The notes beneath the pieces are model-generated. The model was not told where the DNA came from. It searched no databases and was given only the letters and a program-made list of their open reading frames with translations. DNA of 64,000 nucleotides, from the NCBI RefSeq assembly GCF_023657595.1, contig NZ_CP098323.1, positions 4,116,001 through 4,180,000 on the forward strand, in the 5' to 3' direction. How positions within the stretch are numbered: position 1 is the first letter of the stretch; each line of letters opens with the position of its first letter. The position numbers and the translations under genes are program-made. Shown here in pieces: positions 1 through 6,496 of this stretch. The stretch is from Cytobacillus firmus. Lineage in GTDB: Bacteria > Bacillota > Bacilli > Bacillales > Cytobacillaceae.

Positions 1-101
1 ACAAAAGAAGAACCACAGATGTTTATTACAGTGTTTCAAGTATTCCTGGAGTACAGTGCATGGAAATCGATAGTATGCAGTAAATTTTTTAATAATTCCT
101 C

Positions 102-130
102 TTGCAAGATAGCCCCGATGTGGTTATAAT
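102..130 (+). promoter_or_regulatory. sigma-A promoter of tRNA-Ala
   Basis: A -35 box TTGCAA (102-107) and a perfect -10 box TATAAT (125-130) are separated by 17 bp and lie 19 bp before the tRNA. Nothing else is recognised in bases 1-101. Confidence 0.75.
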
Positions 131-149
131 TTTTCTTGTACCACCACCC

Positions 150-222
150 GGGGGATTAGCTCAGCTGGGAGAGCGCAACGCTGGCAGCGTTGAGGTCAGG
201 GGTTCGAGCCCCCTATTCTCCA
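150..222 (+). tRNA. tRNA-Ala (anticodon GGC)
   Basis: The 73-nt sequence folds as a cloverleaf. The acceptor arms are GGGGGAT and ATTCTCC with discriminator A222. The D arm contains AGCTCAGCTGGGAGAGC. The anticodon stem CAACG/CGTTG encloses loop CTGGCAG, giving anticodon GGC (Ala). The T arm contains the canonical GGTTCGAGCC. The 3' CCA is not encoded. It ends just before a strong terminator shared with the convergent operon. Confidence 0.95.
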
Positions 223-223
223 T

Positions 224-274
224 AAAAAGCAAAAAGATGCAAGGCCTTTCAGGCCTTGCATCTTTTTGCTTTTA
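224..274. terminator. Bidirectional intrinsic terminator
   Basis: A near-perfect inverted repeat of about 23 bp per arm with a TTC loop (AAGATGCAAGGCCT / AGGCCTTGCATCTT at the core) is flanked by A- and T-rich ends. It can terminate both the tRNA on the plus strand and the convergent RiPP-like operon on the minus strand, and it overlaps the stop codon of the latter's last gene. Confidence 0.9.
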
Positions 275-1273
275 TTGACCCCTTAAATCATTTAACCTTA
301 TCCATTCGAAAAATTCACTTAAACCATGCCTAACAGTATCATAGCTAAAAAATTGATAGTCTAGGAAGTCCATGTAATTTCTTAAAGATTTATCTGTGTT
401 TTTTTTAAAAGCATCTAAATGCCAAAAATTAGGTCGCCTTTTCGGAAGTTTTTTCACATTCTGCAAATAAGGATTTTCTTTATACACAATCGATAATGTC
501 CTGACTAGTCTTTTTAAGGTCTTGTGGTCCTTAGCATCCCTAAATAAGGTTTCATATTCTAAATGATCTTTTAAAAATATTATCATTTGAATGATATCTA
601 TAAAATATTTTAAAGAATCCATATTATGACGCCATCCATGAAGGCATATCATATAGAAAGTATGGTAATCCGTTAATTCTCTTATGAATCTATATGGGTG
701 CATCGGCTTTGCTTTTTCCCAAAATTCATTAATCTTTAGAGAAGAAGAATTCTCCTTTAACAAATTCCAATGCAATTCAACTGTTAATGGAATTTGCGAC
801 CCTGGGAGTTTTTTGCTGAAGCTGCAATGGAAATGAGATGGGATAGGTTCCTCTTCAACTGTAAAGCCCAAGGAAGTTATGGACTTAATGGCTTTTTCAA
901 GTTGATTTGGCCTTATCAATAAATCAATATCAGAGGTTCCCCTTGATCCAATATGCCCGAAATACTTTTCGGCAAAGATCACTCCTTTTAACGGGATAGC
1001 TTCCACTTCAAACTTATCTAAGTGATTTAGAATTTTTCCTAATTCACTTTTAATAAAAAGATTAAGATACAATGACTCATTATACTTCTCCTTCAATCGC
1101 TCCTGAAAATAAACCGGCGTTTGGTTTAACTTTCCCTGTTCTTTTAATAGATAATAAACCTGTGAAGAGACACCGAAATGAATAATATCTTTTAATGTCT
1201 TCTTAAAAAAGCTTAAATTTTCTGGCAGTGGAAAGCCTGGGTCGTATAATGCCTGAATCCATCTCATGCTCAT
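272..1273 (-). CDS. Nucleotidyltransferase family protein (RiPP-cluster type)
   Basis: 333 aa. It belongs to the NTP_transf_5-like family found beside lasso peptide kinases in Firmicutes. The nucleotidyltransferase signature GS-x4-DxD is at about residues 109-117 (GSRGTSDID), followed by a conserved HWNLL segment near 165. It is the last gene of the 78-aa-peptide operon, 24 bp after the ABC transporter, and ends on the shared terminator. In the pseudomycoidin lasso system the corresponding protein further modifies the phosphate that the kinase places on the peptide. A similar tailoring role is inferred here because the kinase is also present. A second homologue lies at 35168-36346. The substrate is unknown. 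Confidence 0.75.
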   Translation of the reverse strand: MSMRWIQALYDPGFPLPENLSFFKKTLKDIIHFGVSSQVYYLLKEQGKLNQTPVYFQERLKEKYNESLYLNLFIKSELGKILNHLDKFEVEAIPLKGVIFAEKYFGHIGSRGTSDIDLLIRPNQLEKAIKSITSLGFTVEEEPIPSHFHCSFSKKLPGSQIPLTVELHWNLLKENSSSLKINEFWEKAKPMHPYRFIRELTDYHTFYMICLHGWRHNMDSLKYFIDIIQMIIFLKDHLEYETLFRDAKDHKTLKRLVRTLSIVYKENPYLQNVKKLPKRRPNFWHLDAFKKNTDKSLRNYMDFLDYQFFSYDTVRHGLSEFFEWIRLNDLRGQ

Positions 1274-1297
1274 AAAAATACATCCTTTCTAAAACAG

Positions 1298-3109
1298 TTA
1301 AGCAAGCGATAAGGCAGAAGACTTTTTACTTTGGGATTTGGTTTTATGAAGCTTTCTGTAAAGCCCCGGCTGAGTAATTAATTCCTGATGGGATCCCGTT
1401 TGGACAATTTTTCCCTGATCCATAACAACAATGATGTCTGCATTTTCAACGGTTGATAACCGGTGGGCAATAACAAGTGTCGTCCGGCCCTTCATTAAGT
1501 CACCCAATGCTTCTTTGACATGGAATTCCGTTTCACTATCCAAGGCAGATGTTGCTTCATCCAGTAATAAAATAGATGCATTTTTTAATATTGCCCTTGA
1601 AATTGCTAAGCGCTGCTTTTGCCCTCCAGATAATTTAATGCCTCTTTCTCCAATTTCGGTATCATAACCTTCCGGGAGCGACATGATAAAATCATGTATA
1701 TACGCATCTTTCGCCGCTGAAACCATTTCCGTTTCACTGATTCCAGGCTTAGCAAGCATTAAATTTTCACGAAAAGTCCCCGCAAATAGAAAGGTTTCCT
1801 GCGGAACATGTGAAATCATGCTCCTCAAGTTTGATAAAGTAATATCTCCCACGCTGACTTGATCAATGTATACTCCACCTGATTGCGGCTTATAAAAGCT
1901 CTGCAGCAGATTAAATAATGTACTTTTTCCAGCGCCGCTTGGCCCGACAATCGCAATTACTTTGCCGGCAGGGATGGTTAAATTTAAACCATCAAACACT
2001 TTATGGCTTTCATCATAGCTAAAAGTGATGTCGTGAAATTCTATAAAACTCTCCAATGGTTTTGAAACAGAATAAGATGGCAATTCCTCTGTATCAGCAG
2101 GTTTCTCCAATACATCCATGATTCTCTCTACTGCCGTAACCGAACGCTGAAACCCTGCCCACTGTCCAGCCAAACCAGTTAGCGGATAAACCAAATGGTT
2201 TACAAGGTTTACAAAGGTTAATAGTGCCCCCACTGTCATTATGTTTTTGGAAACATAATAGGCTCCAAGGAGAAGGCTTACATAAAAAGTGACAGAACTG
2301 ATTAAACTTCCCCCTGAATAAAACCAGCCCTGAAGTTTTGCGTTTTCTTTCTCAAGTTTGAATAACTCTTCATTTTTACTTTTAAACTTTTCAAAGGATG
2401 ATTTTTCTAAGGTAAAGGAACGGATAACCCCAATGCCATTAAATGTCTCGTTTATATGAGTATTTATTTTTCCGAATAGACTGTGTATCAATCTGCTATT
2501 CCGGCGAAGCAGCAAGCCAAACACCAGCCCAGCCACAAGAGCAATAGGGGTGATTAACAAACTAAGAAGTGAAAGAGTAACATTGATTTGGATAAGAAAA
2601 ATAAATACCGCAATAAAAATAAGGGGCAGCCTCACCAAATTGATAAGACTATAACCAATCACTCCATCAAGACTATGTACATCATTCGTAAAATGAGAGA
2701 TGACTTCTCCTGACCTCATATTCGATACTTTACTTGAAGGCAGGCGTAAAATGTGGCTAAATAAATGGTTTTTAAGATCCTTTTTGACGCCGTTGGTTGC
2801 CACAGTTTCAAAGTAAATATCCATAAAAGATGTAACAATGCTGACCAGCACAAGGCAGATTCCGATTGGCACTAACGCTTTAATTTGGGTAAAGTCAGCC
2901 TGAACGGCTGCATCGGCAATTTTTCCGAAAAATGCAGCGAAGGCAATCGTCAAGAAAATATCCACAGCCAATAGCCCAAATAAAACAAAGTAAGCATTCC
3001 TATGCTTTACAAAAAAAGGCTTAAGTAATGTGAACGTCTTTAAAATATCCTTTATTGTAAAATATTCCTTCATAAGCATGATCAGCCGCTGCCTTCTAGT
3101 GGTATTCAT
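1298..3109 (-). CDS. ABC exporter, fused permease and ATPase
   Basis: 603 aa. The N-terminal half has about six hydrophobic segments (roughly residues 35-330). The C-terminal half is a nucleotide-binding domain with Walker A GPSGAGKST, signature LSGGQKQR, Walker B ILLLDEATSALD and the H-loop IAHRLST. This is the half-transporter architecture of lipid and peptide exporters, so it probably acts as a homodimer. There is no N-terminal C39 peptidase domain, so leader removal would need another enzyme. Its position between the signal-peptidase-like gene and the nucleotidyltransferase suggests export of the cluster's peptide product and possibly immunity. Confidence 0.85.
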   Translation of the reverse strand: MNTTRRQRLIMLMKEYFTIKDILKTFTLLKPFFVKHRNAYFVLFGLLAVDIFLTIAFAAFFGKIADAAVQADFTQIKALVPIGICLVLVSIVTSFMDIYFETVATNGVKKDLKNHLFSHILRLPSSKVSNMRSGEVISHFTNDVHSLDGVIGYSLINLVRLPLIFIAVFIFLIQINVTLSLLSLLITPIALVAGLVFGLLLRRNSRLIHSLFGKINTHINETFNGIGVIRSFTLEKSSFEKFKSKNEELFKLEKENAKLQGWFYSGGSLISSVTFYVSLLLGAYYVSKNIMTVGALLTFVNLVNHLVYPLTGLAGQWAGFQRSVTAVERIMDVLEKPADTEELPSYSVSKPLESFIEFHDITFSYDESHKVFDGLNLTIPAGKVIAIVGPSGAGKSTLFNLLQSFYKPQSGGVYIDQVSVGDITLSNLRSMISHVPQETFLFAGTFRENLMLAKPGISETEMVSAAKDAYIHDFIMSLPEGYDTEIGERGIKLSGGQKQRLAISRAILKNASILLLDEATSALDSETEFHVKEALGDLMKGRTTLVIAHRLSTVENADIIVVMDQGKIVQTGSHQELITQPGLYRKLHKTKSQSKKSSALSLA

Positions 3110-3129
3110 ATGGACACTCCAAATTAAAT

Positions 3130-3585
3130 CTAAAATTGTGGTCTTTTTCTTTTATTTAAATACTTCCTTAATAAGCCTGATAAAACAGGAATCGCCAAAA
3201 TTAACTTTCCCCAGGCATAGGCATGCAGGTCCTCCACGTTTACTTTCCGGCTTGCTTTCTGAACATAAAGCAGCTTCCCGACAATCTTGTCCTTACCTAC
3301 AGGCAGATCAAATCCAAGATTGGTATCCCCTTTAAACACATATTGGGGTAAGCCATGAATCATTTCTGCATGGTAAAATCGGTGGGCAACTAATTGACCA
3401 GATTCTGCCCAAAACAATGTAATATCCCCCTTATTTAATAAGGAAGGTTCACAAGGGATAAACCGGCAAATTTCGCCTTTTTGAATTAACGGGTACATAC
3501 TATCTCCCACGGAAGGAAGATCAATGCACCCGTCTTTTTGGATGGTCCTCTTTAATAAGTTAATCACTTCTCCGTCAAACAGCAT
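3130..3585 (-). CDS. SipW/ER-type signal peptidase-like protease (S26)
   Basis: 151 aa. The motifs resemble the Ser-His-Asp subgroup of S26 signal peptidases (SipW, archaeal and ER type) rather than the Ser-Lys bacterial type. The nucleophile box is GDSMYP with Ser29, the His box is AHRF with His68, and the acidic box is KGDTN with Asp87. A single C-terminal hydrophobic segment (about residues 122-140) could anchor it. It overlaps the PqqD-like gene by 11 bp and precedes the ABC exporter. No B2-type lasso protease is present in this operon, so this protein is the best candidate for processing the 78-aa peptide. The assignment to S26 is firm. The substrate is inferred. Confidence 0.75.
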   Translation of the reverse strand: MLFDGEVINLLKRTIQKDGCIDLPSVGDSMYPLIQKGEICRFIPCEPSLLNKGDITLFWAESGQLVAHRFYHAEMIHGLPQYVFKGDTNLGFDLPVGKDKIVGKLLYVQKASRKVNVEDLHAYAWGKLILAIPVLSGLLRKYLNKRKRPQF

Positions 3586-3838
3586 ATTTGACCAGCCCGC
3601 ATTCCATTAAATGAGAGAGGAACTCTTCTATTTCTCTTTCACTGACTTCAGTTGCCTGGTATTCCCGTCCTACAGCTTGTGTTAGCGACTCAGATGTTTG
3701 TTCCTCCTTAAGCAAAGACCAGCAAAATCCCCCTACATCATTTAACGTAGTAACCGTATATTCTTCCGTATTCAATATAATCCACTCATTATCCAGATGT
3801 GTCGTCTCATAGCTGCTTTTTTGAACATATCTGGCCAT
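3575..3838 (-). CDS. PqqD-like RiPP recognition element protein
   Basis: 87 aa when started at the ATG at 3838. That ATG overlaps the kinase stop codon (TAATG) and has GGGAG about 11 nt upstream. A longer version beginning at a TTG (3856) is less likely. The fold pattern matches PqqD/lasso-B1 proteins: an N-terminal beta-rich part (EWIILNTEEYTVTTLN), then helices with the characteristic 'W-LL' and a C-terminal helix ending LMECGLVKY. Such proteins bind RiPP leader peptides and deliver them to modifying enzymes. It is translationally coupled to the kinase. It is homologous in role to the B1 protein at 36853-37146. Confidence 0.8.
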   Translation of the reverse strand: MARYVQKSSYETTHLDNEWIILNTEEYTVTTLNDVGGFCWSLLKEEQTSESLTQAVGREYQATEVSEREIEEFLSHLMECGLVKYAV

Positions 3839-4620
3839 TAAGAAATCAACTCCCAAAATCGATTGTTTTTTTGAAAATGAAGGTCATATACTGGAACAGT
3901 TTCTACTAATTTATTTAGCAGCTTGATAACTTGCTTGGTTTCTTCTGGGCTATGTGCCCAGTAGAATACTTTATCTAATAATTGAATTAGCGCATCAGAC
4001 TTTTTAAGGTTCGTTCTATTATTATGTAAAGCCTGGTGTAAAAGCTGTATGCTTGCTAGTGGAGCTGATTTATTGGTTCCAGTTGCCTGAAACTCACTTC
4101 TAAAGGGTGAGTCAAAAACAGTTACTTTTCCATCGTCAATCTTTAAAATTGTTGCCTCATCAGAAAGCAGCTCTCTTGGAGCAGACAGTTTCGCTGCCGT
4201 CGACTTTCCTGCGCCTGATTGACCTGAAAAGATATGGGCTTTTCTATTTTCTAAGGCACAGGATGAATGGATTAAGAGACCCCAGTTGTGGTAGACGATG
4301 AAGGAACTGTATAAATTTGTTATCGCGTGCTTTAAAGCAAATTCATTATGAGCATAGATAACAGAATACCTGTAGTCCGATCCTGTCTCAATCAGATAAT
4401 CAGAACGCTGGAAATTTATCTTTTCTTCATGCTTGGAAACTTCAACTTGGTAGTTAACAAATGGTTTTCCAAATCCTTTCTTAATAATTATTTTTAGGTC
4501 TGGATCACTTGTTTTACCCCTAAAGATACTGAAATTCCTTTGAATGAAATCCTTAAAATCTTTTGATTCTGTTGATATCTCTATCTCATGGGTACCGACT
4601 TTCGTATAAAGTAACTCCAT
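3838..4620 (-). CDS. HPr-kinase-like peptide kinase
   Basis: 260 aa. The C-terminal half resembles the catalytic core of HPr Ser kinase: P-loop GQSGAGKST at residues 133-141 and the LLSDE acidic motif at 151-155. The N-terminal half is unlike the HprK regulatory domain, as in the lasso tailoring kinases (PadeK/PsmK type). Those kinases phosphorylate the C-terminal Ser of lasso precursors. The neighbouring 78-aa peptide ends in Asn-Asn rather than Ser, so an internal Ser/Thr would have to be the acceptor, or the function differs. It lies 66 bp after the peptide gene and is the first enzyme of the operon. Confidence 0.75.
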   Translation of the reverse strand: MELLYTKVGTHEIEISTESKDFKDFIQRNFSIFRGKTSDPDLKIIIKKGFGKPFVNYQVEVSKHEEKINFQRSDYLIETGSDYRYSVIYAHNEFALKHAITNLYSSFIVYHNWGLLIHSSCALENRKAHIFSGQSGAGKSTAAKLSAPRELLSDEATILKIDDGKVTVFDSPFRSEFQATGTNKSAPLASIQLLHQALHNNRTNLKKSDALIQLLDKVFYWAHSPEETKQVIKLLNKLVETVPVYDLHFQKNNRFWELIS

Positions 4621-4686
4621 AATTACGAAACTCCTTATATATAAATAAAAAGGGAATAACCTAGACTCACCTCTTATTTAAAATAA

Positions 4687-4923
4687 CTAATTATTTCCTC
4701 TACCTTTTCCATTTCTCTTACCCCCACCTGAACCAGGTCCTGTTCCAGGTTTTTGAGGTCTAGGATCATTAGGATAATTAATTCCTCCATTGCCATCTCC
4801 ATTAGGATCCTTGTTCCCAACCCCTTTATTCCAGCTATGAGCTGTTTCAAAACGAATTGGTTGATGGCTTAAAACCATTGGGCGAATAATTTCTTTTATT
4901 TCATGACAATCCAGCGTTTTCAT
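4687..4923 (-). CDS. Candidate RiPP precursor, 78-aa Gly/Asn-rich peptide
   Basis: A good RBS (TTGGAG) lies 9 nt before the ATG. Residues 1-35 are mixed and may be a leader, with one Cys (C6), Ser19, Ser30, Thr27 and one Trp (W31). Residues 36-78 are dominated by G, N, P, K and D and end in a basic GGGKRNGKGRGNN tail. There is no signal peptide and no similarity to the lasso leader/core pattern. It is the first gene of the operon, directly behind a SinR-like operator and followed by kinase, RRE, protease and exporter genes, which is the layout expected for a RiPP precursor. The peptide family is not recognised. The precursor role is inferred from context. Confidence 0.6.
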   Translation of the reverse strand: MKTLDCHEIKEIIRPMVLSHQPIRFETAHSWNKGVGNKDPNGDGNGGINYPNDPRPQKPGTGPGSGGGKRNGKGRGNN

Positions 4924-5009
4924 TTAATCAACTCCAATATTTTTTCAAAAAATCGATTACTTCTTAGGGTTCTTTAAACAAGAATTAAAAATATATTTAA
5001 TAATAGTTA

Positions 5010-5038
5010 ATTATAAAGTACTATTTGTTCTTTTTAAA
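5010..5038 (-). promoter_or_regulatory. Predicted promoter of the 78-aa peptide operon
   Basis: On the minus strand a -10 box TATAAT (5010-5015) is preceded 17 bp upstream by a weak -35 TTTAAA (5033-5038), about 85 bp before the peptide ATG. The -35 box lies inside the SinR-like palindrome at 5027-5042, as expected for repression. Confidence 0.5.
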
Positions 5039-5042
5039 GAAC
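5027..5042. promoter_or_regulatory. SinR-like operator, RiPP-like operon
   Basis: Perfect 16-bp palindrome GTTCTTTTTAAAGAAC, extendable to 22 bp (5024-5045). It is two GTTCTTT half-sites with a 2-bp spacer. It overlaps the predicted -35 region of the operon. An additional single half-site GTTCTTT is at 4969-4975. Confidence 0.75.
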
Positions 5043-5137
5043 AAATTTTCGACAAAATTCCTTATTAATACTTAGTATGGTAAGATTCACTCGAAAAAGT
5101 TTTTCTAATAATGTGGTCTTTGTCTGACTACTGATAG

Positions 5138-5602
5138 TTAAAAGGCCGCTTTATTTTTATCTTGTTTTGTGATTTTCCTTAGGACAGCTCCAAATCGAGA
5201 ATTTTTCCTAATAAAATAACACCTATGAACAATATATGAAACCACCCATACGCCAATACAGTTTTTAAACAAATCAAAATAAGAAAAAGATCTAAATGGA
5301 ACATATATCTGATGAATCTCATCTATTAACCCATAAGCTAGGGCTAAACTGGCAGCCAGAATTTCTTTTGTATTGTTCAGTTTCCCAAGGGTTAGGAAAG
5401 ACATTATGAGTAACAAATAAAACAAACCGAATTCAAAAAAATGTGCCAGCTCTAATAATATTCCTATTAACAAAATAACCCTCATATCTAAAAGGCTTGA
5501 TAATGCAGAAACAGACTCAGGGTTAAAATGGCTTGATTGGAGCCAAATAAAACCCATATACAAAAAGGGTAGAATTAAAAGAAAACACCTTATTATTACC
5601 AT
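5138..5602 (-). CDS. VanZ-like membrane protein
   Basis: 154 aa with about four hydrophobic segments (residues 4-20, 40-62, 66-100, 118-140). The VanZ family signature DEIHQIYVPFRSFSYFDLFKN is near residues 95-115. VanZ of enterococci gives low-level teicoplanin resistance. The function of most family members is unknown. It lies upstream of and in the same orientation as the peptide operon, separated by the SinR-like operator, so it is probably transcribed separately. Whether it belongs to the peptide system is open. Confidence 0.7.
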   Translation of the reverse strand: MVIIRCFLLILPFLYMGFIWLQSSHFNPESVSALSSLLDMRVILLIGILLELAHFFEFGLFYLLLIMSFLTLGKLNNTKEILAASLALAYGLIDEIHQIYVPFRSFSYFDLFKNCIGVWVVSYIVHRCYFIRKNSRFGAVLRKITKQDKNKAAF

Positions 5603-6176
5603 ACTTCACCTGCTATCAATTATGATGAGTTACGTCTTAAGGGAATTTTAAAAAAACCCAAAAAGTATTTTGAGAAAAAATAATATACTTTACCACTAAA
5701 ACTATACCTGTCATCATTTCGGCATATTTGGATAATTTAAATATACTGTTCAATAACTTTATTCATATTAAAATCAACTTGAAGTCTGATATTGATAGCT
5801 TCCATTATTTATGTCTCCAATACAATAAAGATGCTTTCTTTATTACAGTTGAATGGTAATCCTACGCATTCTATATTGAATAGGCACCTTCCATTAAAAT
5901 ATCTAATATAGGGCTTATGGATATGAATAAATGTCAAGATTTTCAATCATCAGCTTTTCGTATATCAATTCCCTCACTTGCTAATTAGGAAATTACTTCG
6001 AAATAAGCTTTCTGGTGTGGCGTGGTAAGCATGAATATTAATTTAGATTTCCGAGATACTCCAAATCAACGATCTATGTTTGAACATGTCAATCTCGTTC
6101 TTAGTTTAATTCAGATTACTGACTTTTTATAATTTTATTATCTTGTTTTTTCATTTATATTCTTCTGAAAATATCT
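5603..6176. other. Intergenic region, no intact gene
   Basis: About 570 bp of AT-rich sequence without a credible ORF. On the minus strand around 5645-5766, two short reading frames joined by a one-base shift read like the end of a membrane protein (contains LSKYAEMMTGIVLVV), which may be a decayed gene end. The family cannot be assigned. Confidence 0.3.
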
Positions 6177-6205
6177 TTGAACAGGATAACGTGGTTCTTT
6201 ATAAA
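6177..6205 (+). promoter_or_regulatory. Predicted promoter of the beta-helix gene
   Basis: A -35 box TTGAAC (6177-6182), 17-bp spacer and -10 box TATAAA (6200-6205). The SinR-like palindrome covers the -10 box. The start codon is about 285 bp further on, giving a long leader with no other feature recognised in 6210-6470. Confidence 0.5.
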
Positions 6206-6209
6206 GAAC
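6194..6209. promoter_or_regulatory. SinR-like operator, beta-helix gene
   Basis: Perfect 16-bp palindrome GTTCTTTATAAAGAAC (two GTTCTTT half-sites, 2-bp spacer), placed over the predicted -10 box of the downstream plus-strand gene. Confidence 0.75.
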
Positions 6210-6496
6210 ATTCATATAATAGTAATAATATTTCCTATTTTATAATAAGTCAACAATGTATTTTTAAGTAATTATTTATCTGTTTAAAGAAGGCGTAATA
6301 AGATTGAAGGCTTTATTTGTCTACTATATGGAGATTACACTCCTTTCAAGGGAACCAAATTTAATTTTTATGTGTAAAAGTACAAGCATATCTACTATGG
6401 GTGCATATAAAAATATGAGAAGTAAATAATCCCCATATTTAGAATAGCATTATGGACCTAGACGCAAGGGGGAGCTAAAAGAGGATGTGATTACTG

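Noticed and set aside
150-222. tRNA-Ala as integration site of a genomic island
   Set aside because: No integrase gene and no direct repeat of the tRNA 3' end was seen in the window, although accessory genes do follow it.
4687-4923. Lasso peptide precursor identity for the 78-aa peptide
   Set aside because: No YxxP-type leader motif, no small N-terminal core residue with Asp/Glu at ring positions 7-9 in a clear core, and no cyclase in the operon.
6030-6131. 33-codon ORF on the plus strand (MNINLDFRDTPNQ...)
   Set aside because: No RBS, no recognised family and AT-rich surroundings; probably chance or a fragment.
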